Positions 37,490 to 50,559 of a stretch of DNA of 64,000 bases are shown here, one piece after another. The DNA is taken from contig CM063288.1 of assembly GCA_032173965.1 (NCBI GenBank), positions 26,754,001-26,818,000 on the forward strand, given 5' to 3'. The notes under the pieces are model-generated. The model was not told the DNA's origin and searched no databases. It worked only from the letters and a program-made list of their open reading frames with translations. This DNA comes from Sitta carolinensis. Taxonomy: Eukaryota; Chordata; Aves; Passeriformes; Sittidae. Position numbers and translations under genes: made by a program. Each line of letters starts with the position of its first letter. Within the stretch, counting starts at the first letter, position 1.

Positions 37490-40400
37490 AAAAACTCATT
37501 TTTTTCAAACTACGACATTGGTGTACTTCCAAATGTCAACCTATGCCTCATTTAAATCTTAAGACCAACCTAGTGCAGTATTATCTCAAAAAAGTAACTG
37601 CAGAGAGGCTCTAACAAACAAGAAAATTATGACCTTTTCAAATCCCTGGGAAACATCCTTAGCTCTACTCTGCTGCTTTACCTTAATGCAGGAATCAGAA
37701 ATCACAGGTCTAGTTAAATTTGCCCCTTTACTTGATCTCCAAGGTTGGTTGATTTCTAAGGGATAGTGGATAATACCTTCCCAGTTTAGAAATACCTGAG
37801 TAAAGTGCTATAATGTCAAGATAGAATCTCCCTGTCTCCTCCCCAAAGAATAAAGGATTTAGTCAGGATGTTAAGGCGTTGCCAAAATCCTCAGCTGCCC
37901 CAGCTCACTAGAGTTAGACTGCTAGGCAGGAGGAAAGTAAGTTACGCTGGGAATGGTTAAACCACTTAATTCCAGGATTAAGGAGGTACAAAGGTAGCAT
38001 TAAGTCATGTATGTGCCTGATGCTGCCTGTGACATGAGAAACTGGACACAGCTCACCATCAGGCCTGCTTGTAATACTTGTAGGCTATATAATCTCTTGT
38101 CAACCCATGTCAGTGCCCTCACACTACTGGATAGCCAGTTCGTGAGGTAGTCTACAGATGAAGAGAAAATATTTTGTCTTTGTTATCTCCTGTAGAGACT
38201 GTTGGTACAGACTGATGTAAAATCTTTGACTTCTAATGTGGAGACAGAGTCATAGGAAAACAAAATTAACAACTGCTAGGAGATGACTGGAAGGAAAACC
38301 AACCTGTGGTTGGCTTTTAAACTGTTTGGTCAGCTCTGTCTTGTCTCTCAATGCAAAACAAGTAGTATTTAAGCATTTGTGGGAGTATGAAAATATATGA
38401 TGCTGGATGTGGTTACTTGATGTGCATCTTAATTTATTAATATCCTGTGTCATCAGGAACAATGACTTGCTTAGTCTGAGAATTTACTGTCATAGACATC
38501 TGTGACTGTATCAGTGGGTGTATACATATAACAGATCAAGATGTAGAATGTTGGGAAAAAAATCTTGCCTCAAGTTTGGGAAGAACTCATATCACTAATG
38601 GTGGAGCCAAGAATGACTTAAGCAAAGTATTCCCAGACAAATGTCAGTAGCAGCTCTATAATATCTCATACCATCAGAGATTAATGGATAATTCTCCTGC
38701 TCTTAAAAAGGCTCATTGTGCTTCTTACCTTTCTTTTTTTAAGCAGTTGCTGCATTTCAGAGAAAAAAAAAAACCTTGACATTGGCAAGGGTGTAGCTTA
38801 TTAGTGTTAATAGCAATGAGTTATGCAGAATACAAAATGCTATTATGTAATCACTTCAGTTATTATACCATGACGTGAGAAATACGGGAGGCAGTGCAAT
38901 GATGAATATCATGTAGGATGGCTGACACTTTCCAGTCCAAAGGAAAAAACATCCAAACCCCTCACTAGTTGTGTGAAAACTTCTTCCACATGCATAGAAG
39001 TAGAGAAGCTTTTTTCCTTGTCGGGGTTTGTAGACATGAAGTCCACACATGAACTGGCTCCATTGATGCTAGTGGCAAAATTCCAGTACACTTTATAAAG
39101 AACCAAAATCCAGCTTCACGTGGACTTCAGAGAAAGCAGTTCTCCATATGTCAAGGTGTTTGAGAAATAAGTCAGCCTTTGTGAAGGTGCAGAGACCAGG
39201 CTGGCACCATTTAAAGCCTCAGCACAGGGACAGGTTTAGTCATTATGAATTGACTATAGCTGGTATCTTTCAAAGGAAGATGATACTAAAGAATACTAAA
39301 GAATATGTTTGAATATCAGGTTAATTTTATTAAGAGCTAGCTAACAGGCACCATCAGTGAGCAGCAGTAGTCATTTTGAGGCTTCGTGGAGTCACTGGGT
39401 AGTTAACATCTAGATTTCTTTACCTGTTGTCATCAGCAAATCTATCAAATGAAACTCTTGTCTGTGCCAAAGAATTGCTGTGCAGCACAACTAGGACCTG
39501 AAATGAAGTGTTCTACCACAGACCAGCTACAGCAGGAAGTACTGAAAAGTGAGAGTTCAGGCTTTGAAATAGTCATCAAGATCTTGCCCACTTTTAATCT
39601 GGCAGTAAGATACATTACCTCAATGGGGACTTTCATTGGCTTCTTCTCAGCTGCAAGAGGATTTTATTGCTTAGGTCCAGACAAGTCTTGCCCTAGGCAA
39701 AGATGTGATAAGCATTTGCTCAGGGCAGCAGGTGCATTGGGCAGTGACTGTGAGCAGTGACTGTAAGTATGCAGCATACTTAGCCTAAAACCAGACCCAG
39801 GTAAAGCCAGGCTGCTGCTGCCACCAGGATGGAGTCTCATTTGACAGTAGCAGTTGTGGCTCTTTACCTCCTTTCATCCTGGTGATAACAGGAGCAGCAA
39901 GACTTTATCTGCACAGCTTTCTCTTCCTTCTCTTCCCAACACATCTCTTCCTGCAGCCACAGCAGCCCTTCAACACTGGGAGCAATCTGTTTTGCCTGCA
40001 TTGCTGAGGAGCAGGTGGAACAGTTCTGTGCCCAGTGTTTACACACTGTGCAAATCTGTGCCCTGGATTTACAGGTCTACAAAGGATGATTAATGTGAAG
40101 TATTTCAGGAATACTTCATAGTTTTTACCTGTTTTTGATTTGCTATGGAATGCACAAATTGAAAAAAAAAAGTGCTTTTAAAATACCACTGACTGGATCT
40201 GAAAAGTGCCCTAACTATGGGTAGTTACAAGAGCAGTACATAACACACTTGGAAATGTTCTACATATAAGCAGTATGTGTAGTATATTGCTAATAAATAT
40301 GACCAAGATGTCTGTTAATAAGCATGCATGCTAGAGCCATCTTCATACCTGTATTCAATATGGTTTGTATCACACTGGTTCCTCAACACTGTAGGTCAAA

Positions 40401-41755
40401 GTCTGGGGTACTGGTGTTGGTTTGTTACATCCCACCCATGGCCGCTATTACTGTGAAACATGTTCTTTTTTCATGATTGACAACGTAAGGAATTTGATAT
40501 ATAATAGTATAGGGATTAAATATCTTAGGAATAAAAAACAACTGTAGCTTGTTATTTCTCTCAGTTTAAAATGTTTCCTCCTTTGCTTTTTCTCTTTGTA
40601 TAATTGCTCTCCCTTTAGAAAAGGGGGTGTACATGACTCCAATCTCAGGTAGGACAGGTAGTTGTTACACTAGAAAGATAGCTACTGCGTTATTGTAGCT
40701 ATCATTTGAATCAGTCCATGATTCTTTTATGTTGTATCCTCTGTGAGTATAAAAATCTGGCCCATCCTAGCTCAAGAAATTTTTTTCTACTTTACATGAG
40801 CCTTTAGCCATCAGCAGCAGACAGATTAATTACATGATGAAGAGGGAGTTGCTGTAAAATGGTCTTAATATGGGGACTATAAAAACCAGGGGGTTCCCTC
40901 AGAAACTCTAGCATGCTTTGTTGTAGGAAAGGCAGCAACAGACAAGATCTCCAATGGATTGTGCTATCATAGCCGTGAGAATCCATCCCAGCCTGAGGTG
41001 CATCCCAATGCACTCAGAGGTGGAGGGATGGCTGCCCTAGGGAAGGTATAGATAAAATAGAAGCTTTGAGACTGTTGTGCATTGGTGTTGCCTTGAATGT
41101 CATGGCCCAAGAAGGGCTCTGGTAGATCACTTATCCCAGCCCACAGAGAAAACTGTGATAACAAGCATACAACATTCCCCTAGGGAAACTCTCTGGTACC
41201 TTGAATGCAATGAAGGCAGGGGATTCCAAATTATTCTTGTAATTGGAGTTCTCACATACTTCCTTTGATTTAGAGTGTCATATTCTGTCTTCCAATGACC
41301 AAAAGTTATGTTTTAGAAGAGCTGTTCTGATAGCAATGCTAAACAGGGTGAACAGTCATGACTATTGTGAGAGGTAGAGCAGAGATTCACAGTCTGCCTC
41401 AAGGCAGGATGAAAAATACACAAAGCTGATGCTTTCTTCCTAGTCCCTCTGGCTCCAGTAGAACTGCAGTGCTGAAACTGGGAGGGAAGTTTGGGATAAA
41501 TTTTGATCTGCATCCTACAGGCTTTTTCAGTTTTTCTGTGTACCTGGATCAAAATGTGATTATTTCAAAAATAATTCTGAAGACAGCGTAAGTCAGGTTA
41601 GGGTTGCTGCAGTGTGCTTTCAGTATGAACTCACAGGAAGAAACTCTGGCTCTAATGTATTCAGTTTTTATGGCAACAGTGAAGTGCATCATATAAATAA
41701 ATCTCTTTTTTAGCCACTGTGAAACTGATGGGATGCCCTATTAAAAGATAGTATT
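37490..41755. other. non-genic single-copy stretch
   Basis: No gene or known repeat family recognised. A 10-bp tandem duplication (ATACTAAAGA twice) lies at 39283-39302. ORFs of about 100 codons, such as 39449-39760, do not resemble known proteins. Confidence 0.5.
38729..38749 (-). other. candidate 21-nt microexon (weak)
   Basis: On the minus strand a T-run of about 12 followed by CTCTGAAATGCAG precedes 38749, and AAAG|GTAAGAAG follows 38729. The 21 nt would encode QLLKKRK in frame. Strong sites and a length divisible by three are typical of neural microexons, but an interval this short has no coding signal of its own. Confidence 0.15.
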
Positions 41756-41759
41756 ATTT

Positions 41760-42060
41760 TAAATCACTATAGCAGATGTAGATTCAAAAAAATACACAAA
41801 TCAACAACACAGAGACAATTTTCTCTTTAAAATCTATTTTTGTGTATTTTTTTCTTCATAAGCAATGATTCCATTAAGATGTTCCAATTTTAGCTGCAGC
41901 AGACATAAATCTCTCTCATATTATATCATTGGCTACCACATTTTGATTTTCATTACAGAGAAGATACTGTAAAATAATTTGTCATTCTATTATCTCAATA
42001 CAAGTTAACATTCTGAAATTGAAAATATTTAATCTCTGAGAGCTACTATGGAGAATTTTC
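41760..42060. promoter_or_regulatory. candidate conserved non-coding element
   Basis: AT-rich, non-repetitive sequence with low-complexity-free words such as 'ccattaagatgttccaattt', 'catattatatcattggctac' and 'ataatttgtcattc', rich in ATTA, ATTTGTC and CCAAT-like cores. The texture resembles vertebrate enhancer-type conserved elements. This is pattern judgement only; no alignment was done. Confidence 0.25.
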
Positions 42061-42744
42061 TAACAGCAACTCACCTCTGGTTCCTAAGGCACTTTCAGTT
42101 TCTCCTGGTCTGTTTTTTCAAGACCTCCCCAGTGCCATATCTTAGCAGGGAGTGATTACACATTGAGCCTGCGTGCTCAGACAGATTCTTTGTTCACAAA
42201 TACACTAATTTGTAATTCTGTGTCCTGCTAGCACTCCAAGTAGCAGAAAAGCCAGACTAGCATCCTGGGTTTTTGAAAAGTGTGATGCTGTTGATTACCT
42301 TTTCTCTTCCTGTCTGTCCCGTGTACTTCTTGTTCTTTCTGTTCTGGTTGTTTTAATATCTTAGGATCTCTGAGCCACCACTGTCACCCTCCTCATTGTG
42401 GTCTGGGGTAGTTTCTGCATTGCTATGATGTTAAACAGAAATTGGGATCCTCCTATCAGCTAGGGAGAATACAAGCAAGCACAGAAATTCTCCAAAGACC
42501 GGAGTCAGGGAATGCCCTGCAGTAAATTGGGATGTGACCAAATAACATCATCCTTTCCAAGCTGCTTTATTGTATTTTCTTCATGACACCCTCCAAATTT
42601 CATTATTAGCTGAAATTTGAGAAAAACAGAGCTGGAAGAGACCAATTTTGTGGATTGTTTTATAGAATATTTATCCTCTTTGGGTTTGTGTGGGTCTTTA
42701 ATGACTGAATGACTTTCTCTCTGATTGTAACTGTTTTCTTGCAG

Positions 42745-42789
42745 AAATTTAGCTTAGTAACATTTAAAAATTCCTATGTAATTGCAAAG
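42745..42789 (+). other. candidate 45-nt microexon
   Basis: The acceptor CTGTTTTCTTGCAG and the donor AAG|GTAAGAG are both near-consensus. The 45-nt interval is divisible by three and open in only the phase-0 frame, reading KFSLVTFKNSYVIAK; the other two frames stop. This is the best-looking small exon candidate in the window. I do not recognise the peptide. Confidence 0.3.
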
Positions 42790-43217
42790 GTAAGAGTCCC
42801 AGTATCCCTGTTATGTTCCTGACCCTTGTGATGGACTTCTAGTTCTTTATCCTCCACACCAGCACTGGGATGGCAGAACCTGTTCAGACATTTCCTTCTT
42901 CAATGCTCAGGTGTGCAATTCTTTGCCCTTTTCATACTTCATTCAAAGGATCATATTTCTCTTCCTTTCATTTTCTCACGAAGATACTCAATTTGCTTTG
43001 AGAATTTTTGGTAGGAACAAGAGGGGTGGGTGCTGTTGCTCAGTGCAGTCATGCTCTGCTTTCAGAAGTGGGATGTGAACACAGTGAGCAGCACTTCTGC
43101 CTGGCCTTGAAACCAGGGAAATCTGTCAACTGTGCTTCAGCATCGTCTTGTGGAAGTGCCCCCTGCTGCCATGTACAAAGACTTACAGCAGATTACAACA
43201 CGGCAACTTTTAACTGT

Positions 43218-43275
43218 ATTTCATACAGTGTCTTTCATTCTACATGTGCTCAAAGTGCTTTACAATATACAAACA
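43218..43275 (+). repeat. ancient repeat 3'-tail fragment
   Basis: The words 'catacagtgtctttcatt' and 'gctcaaagtgctttacaa' are the CpG-decayed form of the 'gcgcctttcat ... ctcaaagcgctttacaa' motif. That motif is found at the 3' ends of several very old vertebrate retroposons (established pattern, exact family not assigned). Ends are uncertain. Confidence 0.4.
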
Positions 43276-46200
43276 GCAATAGAAAATGTACAAAACAAAT
43301 ATGTCTTCAAACAGAGGAGCTGCTTTCTTCAGATGGCAAAAATGACACTTTCCCACAGCAGAATAGCAGTAGAAATGAGCCTGTACTGGCAGAGGCATTC
43401 TGAATTCTCCTCAGCTTAAGATAACTTAATTCCAAGCATGATTGTTCTTCATGACTTTATAATGAGTTGAACCAAACATAAATTAAGAAAATAGAGATTT
43501 AGGTGGGAGTATCAATCTAAGTTTACTCCCAAAGCCTGTTGTTGATTTTCTGCTTTGCATTCCATTAGCAATTTTTCTCCAGCACCCTATAACATAGTTT
43601 TAAATCAGTGCTTAATTACATTTTGTTAATGTAAGAAGGGCTGTATTGGTAATTGCTTTTTATGCTTGCCAGTTGTATTTGTGAGTACTGTTAGTTTATG
43701 TCGTAAAAGGAGGTATGTTTTGCAACTAAAAATTCAGCAATTTTGAGTGCTACATCTGACCTGTTTTAAATGTCATTAAAAGAAATGTGTGTAAATTCAG
43801 AACAATGTATTATTAAAATAAACTGTCTGGTCTTGTAGCTGTGAAAAACATGCATTTTCTGATACATGAGTATCAGAGTATGTCTCATTGAGACAGTTAT
43901 CATAATGAGAGGTTTGTTTGGGGAAAAAATAATGAATTTACTCAAAGTAGGACCCAATGCTCATCTGAGTGAAGGTGGGCTTAAGAGCAGAAGAGGAAAA
44001 ATTTGAACAAGGAAAACAGAGGTGGAAAAGGAAGGAAAAGGAAAATGTTGCCAGTGCCAAGGAGAGGACAAGGGCATTGGGAACTCTAGGGTTGCTGGGC
44101 ATGGAGAAAAAGGAAAAGAAGGACTGAGGGTGAGTGGGCAGTAGGGAGGAGTGAGGATGGAGTTGTGGTCAGAGGACTGGTGGCTCTGGACTGACTACAG
44201 AGTCTGAGTATTGAACCCAAGGATTCTGGGCCATGTTTGGGTCTGAGTACAGTGGTTCAGAGGAGCATTCGGCTCCCACAGTCCATGAAATGCTCATTTC
44301 TTCCCACTGTGTTTGAGAACAAAATGTACATGTTCCCCTTATGTCAGAAAAGGATTATTAGTGTCTTAGAGGCTGCTATCACTTTTGTCCTGGAGCAGGT
44401 ATCATCTTCACACTGAGGCTTGGATCCTCAAGGTGGGGAGAACATGCAGATATGTTGGCTGAGACAAAATGTCTTGATGCATATGGGAAGGAGAAAAATA
44501 TATTTTGAAAATGCTGTAATAACATCTTACGCTTCATATCTTGAAGTCTCCAGTTTGTAAGTCTTTGAAGTCTTCATTTAAGTTCCTCTAACATGGCAGT
44601 ATGAACGTGTGCATGTGAGCATAAGTGTAATGAATACATATGTTTTAGGGTGATTGTCTTTGGTGAGGAGAGGGACAACAATAGACAGTGTTAAATATCA
44701 CTCTTCAGCATGGTAACTTCAGCACTCTTTGTGGTGCAGAGATTGGATTATTAGCCTCTGTAACAGCACAGTCTTGCATTGCAGTTCTGTTTGCTCTTGC
44801 AAACTGAGCAGGATCACATCTGCATAAGATCTTTGGCAGGGGCTCTGCTGAGGTCACCGAGCTGCCATGGAACCATGTTTGTTCAGTAAGCAACACTTTC
44901 ATATTGATGCCCCACTAAGCCAGCACACCACAATGGCTTCCTTTGCCACAGTGCAGTGTTTACTTGTGTATGTAAGTTTAGATTCAAAATACAAAGCGCA
45001 GATGCTGACTGGTTTTGATCACTAGAAATTTTGTATGGAACTAGTTAGAAAACTGAGCTGTTAGCCCCTATATGTTGCCAAAGTTGTTTAGATAACTCTG
45101 CTCTGCTTAGAAATCTCTTTCAGTTCTTCACTTATTCAGTGCTAACCTAAGCTGAGGGCAGTGTTGGTCTCCCCTGTTCTATGTGTTACACAAGAATTTT
45201 TGTATAGAAGCAGTTGTGTCCTGCTTGAGATGGGCTCTGCAGAAGGAGAAACTGCAGTAAGCCTGGCATATGTGGTATCTGCAAATTAAACCAGAAGTTA
45301 ATTTGTAAGCAGCCAGGCAGCCCCTCTTCACAACAACAGAGTAACTAATGCGGGGTCTCAGTGCCCAGTAGAATGGCACCTCAAGTAAATCACTGCAGAA
45401 TTCAGGGAAGAAAAAGTGCTCTGTATAAACCCGGGGTATATTTTCAGCATTGTATTTTGATGTATGTGCGTGTGTTCTCCCAGCCCTTCAGCGGTGCACT
45501 CTTGCTATGCAATAGCTGCTAGCTGGGACTCCAGGAGAGAACGGTGTCATCTGGGTAGTGTGATGCTCTGCTGTTTAGATGGCCAATGGGCACATGGGAG
45601 CCAAACTTTCCAGCATCACCAAGCTGGGCTGGAATTGGCATGGGAGCTGTGTGAAGATATTAAATCAGCTTTGCACTTTACCCACTCTTGCCAATTCCCT
45701 AGAATAAATTTGAGGGGCCCAAGGTTTATTGTCCCTTATGTTCAGATTGTTAGGACTCACACTGGGACTTTATGGCCACTTAAGCATTATAATGGTATTG
45801 CTATGTCCTTTCCCCCAGCCTTCTGCACTGTGGGAGAGGCATAAAAAGGCAGTGGTACGCTGGACCCAATCTCAGAGCTCACTAGATGGCTGGTATTGCC
45901 ACAGGATATAAAAGGCTGGAATGGAGTCTGAGGGGGAGTTAGTGTAATACTGCTAGCAACATGTTTCTTGCTCAACACAGTTACCAGCTCTGTAGGATCA
46001 AAGAAGTTACACAGCCAGTGCAGGCTGCGCAGGAATCGGAGGAGCTTCCACTCAGGCTCTGGAGTGGGGAACGGCTTTTCATGCTTAGGAACTCGTGCTG
46101 GATTTAAACTGGAAGCCCAAAGATGAAAATGTTTGGGGCCAGGCCTTGCCCTGCAAGAACTACCCAAGCTTCCATATGTTTTGCTTCAAAAGAGAGCAGG

Positions 46201-48320
46201 CAGGCTCTTGTGTTCAAAAAAAGTTTTGGTTACAGCCCCTTGTTAGTTTAATTTTAGTTCTTATGAATTGACATATGGCAGGCATGATTTTTAATTAGAG
46301 CTTTAGCTGTGTTTTACTGGTAGGGTTGCAGAGCACTGTGGAATTTACACTAGGAAAAAAATGCTCTGTCGGTAGAGTACAAGGCTGTTTAGTAATCAGA
46401 GTGGAAAGTTAACTTTGAAACAAATTGGCAACTGATCAGATAAAATTCAAATCGGTAACATTTGTGTTGGAAAGCAGCTCAGATCTGGGAAAAATGGAAT
46501 CTAAGCTATTCTTTTCCTCTTGCAGAGGAACTGACCGGTGAACACACTATGTGCACACCAAACTTCATTGTAACACCCCCTACAAAACCAGAATTAATGC
46601 TTTTATAGGGTTATCTGAACACTTATCTGATTCCTTTTCACATTAGTGTAAAACTAAGTGTTGCTTTAAGAGAAGTTTCCTTGCATACTTTACAAAACAA
46701 ACAAACGTCTTTTGCCAGTCAAAAACTAAAGGTCAGAAGTTTCCTCCGTTTATTTTTCTTCTGAATCAACAAGGTGTTAGAGAGAAATGTCAGGAGATGT
46801 TTTGCTCCTTTGCATTTGTAACAGATTCCCATCTTCCTGGTTCATTGTGTGAACTATTTCAGGTACTGAAAGAGTTAATGGTGTGTTCGGGCCTCAACCA
46901 GCAAATTCATTTAAAGCTCAGTCCAGCACTCACATGGTTTGTATTCTTGCTCTGCTGGAGTGGTGTGTTCATGGCATCTGGTTCCCTGGCAACAGCTTTC
47001 ATTGGCTCAATCAAAGCCTTTTCTTCTTAAGAAAGCTCCCACTGTGACACCCTACCACCACCACTAATCACCATCTTAACTGAGTGTTTAAGATGCAGCT
47101 GGTATGAAAAATAATGCTTGTGCATGTGAGAATATTAAGAGGCTACCTTGCATAGTACACCTGCCCTGGAGAGTGCTCTTACTCCTTGCTGTTGGGCGTA
47201 CTTGAGGCATCTGCTTTCCCACTGGCAGAGATGAGACACCAATACACCAAGAATCAGCTTAGAAATAATCTTTTGTTAGGCAGAAATCCATAAACCTTTG
47301 TGTCTTGTGAATAGTCATTTCCTCTTTGCAGCTGAGATGGCGTTTGGGCCTCTGTGCTATTGACAAGGGGAAGAAGTGGGATGTAGGGGGTGTACAATAA
47401 AATCCATATTGTTGAAGCTGCCTTCCTTGACAAGGAGGAAGCAGGAAGACGTCTCCCAACATGTGAACTGGAGGACAATGTTAACAAAGAATTCATGTTA
47501 AGCTTCCTCCAGGGTTACATATGTTGGTGTTTCTGAGAATTCAGAGTTTGCATAAGAGTTGAGAAAATCTCTAGCAGTCTCTGCCTGTGTCTTGCTGAAT
47601 TTGGGGTACAGAGTGATCAACAAACTTGAGCATTCTTGTGCTCAGGAATCATGCTTCCACTGTTAGAAATGTTGCCCTCATGATGAAATGGCTGTTAGAA
47701 ATGAAGTCCTGATTGACTTGGCAGCTGATAGAAATTCTTTCCTTATTTTCCTAGTCTTGGAGACTGTTGAAGGGTGCTCTGTAACCATCAGAGGCCATTG
47801 CACTCCACAGGAATGATGCAGCTGGAGCAGAGATGTAGGTGAGGGTAAGCACAAGGAGAGACAGTGTGTGCATTGTAATCTGTGTGCTACAGTGGTTACT
47901 TGTTTACCAGACAAAGCACATAGGCCAGACAACCCCCTCCTTTGCTTATCTCTGTGCTATTGGGCAGGAGAGTGAACAGGGATTTAAGAATGTGAGCTGG
48001 AGAGCAGACATCTTCAGCAGCATGGCTTTAGTAATGAAATACCATGCCAGAGAACATTACACTGATTTTGTGTCTGCTTTGGTTAGGTTTTAAGGTAAAC
48101 TGCAGTCTCCTGGTAGAGCTTTACCCTGTTTAAAAACATCCCTTGTTTGAAAACAGTAAGAGAACATGAGAAGCTTGGAAGAGGGGAGAAGGAAGCCTTG
48201 TCTTGTGGGACACTATGCTGTATTTGGCATAGAGATACTAAGGCATATGTGCCCAAGAAAGGAGATAGTGAGGACAGACTTGTGGTTAAGCTGCTATACT
48301 AAGACTTGAAATTTGGGTGT

Positions 48321-48360
48321 AGCCTCCACCTCTGTGTGGCCTTGGGAAAGTTTGTCATAG
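48321..48360 (+). repeat. MIR-core scrap
   Basis: 'cctctgtgtggccttgggaaagt' closely matches the most conserved part of MIR (remembered consensus 'ctgtgtgaccttgggcaagt'). Only the core is recognisable, so chance resemblance is possible. Confidence 0.35.
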
Positions 48361-49130
48361 GCAAAACAGACATTTACCAAGGGCAGGCAAACCAGAAGTG
48401 AAGCTATGGTGATTCCTCTGGCTGTGGCAGAGCCCAGGGGAGCTGCCTTGGTGGCTGCTCTGCCAGAGCAAAGCAGAGCCAGCAGGGTAACTCCTGGCTA
48501 CCATAGCCCCTTCATCTTTACAAAGGCAGCTGAAGCAGCAAGTGCTGCTGATGAGCAGCAAGGCTCAGCCACAGCTCTCATTCCCATCCCTGCCCTAGCC
48601 TTTCCCTGTGGCTAAAATGTTCTGGTGGTGCGACTGTGAGAGCAGAGCTACAGTGATTTGAGTCAGAGTGGGCGGACTCGTAAGTCTCTAGTCAATGTCC
48701 AACTCTGGTTAATTACAGGCGACAGAGAAGAGTAATAACTGAAAGGTTAAGATGAGTGTTCTCCAAAATTCACTCTGCAACTCAAACAATTAGTTTCTGA
48801 ACCAGCACTGGGTCTCTATAGTAATAGATTTTCTGGGATTGCGTCTAGGTATATTCTAAGCCCAGCACTAGGCTGGCACTAGCCCCTTATACTGGGACAG
48901 CAAAACTCACACAAAGGAAAAGCCCAGAGCTTGTTGTGTCTTGACTTCAACATGTCCGATTCACCCTCAGTCCAACTCCAGAGTCTTTGCTTGGGGTACC
49001 TTTGCTTCCTCTGTCAACACTGCTGCAGCCCCAGGAATCCTGATTCCACCAGATACCACAGTAATACAGGCAGGGGACTGCAATGCAGTAACATCACATA
49101 GGCCCAGCTATGGGACCAACAGGGTACAAT

Positions 49131-49240
49131 AGCTGCACAATTTGCAAAGTGGGAATAATTCTTGCTTCATTCACAATGTTCTTAAAAAGATAAATCCTAA
49201 ATTATGAGAGATACTTAATTGCTACATGTCTAAAAGCTTC
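49131..49240 (+). repeat. MIR-type SINE fragment (ancient)
   Basis: 'atttgcaaagtgggaataat' followed by 'cttgcttcattcacaatgtt' and 'aaaagataaatcc' follows the order of the MIR 3' half (tgtaaaatggg-ataat, then a cctcacagggttgttgtgaggattaaat-like block). Strongly diverged; ends approximate. Confidence 0.45.
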
Positions 49241-50559
49241 CCTGAAAAGACAGTGCATATTTTTAAACATCCAATATATATTAAAGGAAGAAATTCAAAA
49301 GCTGAAATTAGAAATCACTGCAACAAAGAATAACATTCTGAACATGGTAAGCCTGTTTTCTTCAGTCATTTGTAGCCATTAATTAAATTTATTTAAACTT
49401 ATTAACAGCTGTTCAGTAAAAAAGGAGACCACGGTCGGTATTAGAACTGGAAAACAACCTGTTTTAAACATTAAATATCAATAATGATTTAGTAAATTTG
49501 CTTTGGAGGCCAGTTATGGGAGATGATATTGCTTCATCCTTCTCAGTCTTTCCAAAGACCAGGGAAGTGCATGTATGTGTGTGAGGAGCTGAACTTTTTC
49601 CACTGCACTGACAATCTTGACCTTTTGACTAATTTATGGGCCTCAAGGCAGGCAATGAAAATGTGACTTCAGAGGGGTAATTGGTAGATTTCACTGCTCT
49701 GGTGAAACTCAGATTTGTTTTGGTTTAGATATGATTGCAGAAAACATTATTTATTTGTACTGGTTTACCATAAACTCTGGAACAAAGGAGTTTTGGGAAT
49801 TATCTTTGGATAAAAAGGGACAGGGAACTTCCATGGGTTAGGGGTTTTCACAAGTTTCCACTGGCCACACAGATGGATAGCTGAAAATATGTAAACTTGG
49901 CAAAGTACAGAAGGAACAAGAACAGTGTGTTGTCTCAGTCCTCCCTGTCACATAAACTGCACTGAGCAGGTATTTCTGTGAAGAAATCTGAGGCTTTTCC
50001 TTTCACACAGCAAGATATGCATTTAAATAAGATAAAAGATTCTTAATTTGCACATTGAAGGTATTCAAATATGCAGAACAGACTCTCGCTATAAAGATGA
50101 TGATTGAAAAGAGATTGTTTTGTTCCCTAATTCACTGGATAAATTATTTTAATGTAGAGTTTGTGTTATTTTATTTCCTACTATTTAGGTTATCAGAGTG
50201 CTCTCAAAAAGCCTTCCCTTCTAATTACAGTCTGTACACATGTGCTTAATTCTGTTATTGTAGTGTCTAGTGGAAAAACAGCACAACTTTTTTTTTTTTT
50301 TTCCCAAGAAAAAGAGGTGAACATACAACTGCAAACCTCTGAGAAAGGATGTAAATGTTGGCTTTCTGCACAGGAGCAAATTTCACCCTAAGTAAACCTA
50401 GAACAGGGTCATATGATATATTGGTCTGGAGTCACAGTAGTAGATTTATGTTATACCAGTGAATAGGGCTGTGTCTCTGGCACTGCTGCCTAACCTCTAG
50501 CAGAAGTTGTGTGGTGTGAATAAAGGCCAGAGGCCTGTTGTAAAAATGATGATTTAGGT

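Larger units (their letters stand above)
42065..50555. other. non-genic stretch with ancient repeat scraps
   Basis: Apart from the entries at 42745, 43218, 48321 and 49131 I recognise nothing. ORFs of up to about 130 codons (43008-43403, 45464-45844, 45787-46167) show no family signature. The composition is mixed, with somewhat higher GC between 45.4 and 49.1 kb. Confidence 0.45.

Noticed and set aside
42620..42660. 'agagctggaagagacc' resembling the 5' side of an old CR1 tail
   Set aside because: Only about 16 bases match and the rest of the CR1 consensus cannot be followed.
43008..43403. 131-codon plus-strand ORF, cysteine-rich at its start
   Set aside because: It overlaps the ancient repeat tail at 43218-43275 and a second ORF in another frame; no signal peptide or cysteine spacing typical of a known family.
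46526..46608. Acceptor CTTTTCCTCTTGCAG followed by an open frame to a stop (TGEHTMCTPNFIV...)
   Set aside because: As a terminal exon it would need a nearby poly-A site, and none is evident. The phase does not follow from the other plus-strand candidates.
47755..47838. Strong acceptor TTATTTTCCTAG and donor TAG|GTGAGG pair
   Set aside because: All three frames contain stops, so there is no coding exon; a non-coding exon cannot be shown from sequence alone.
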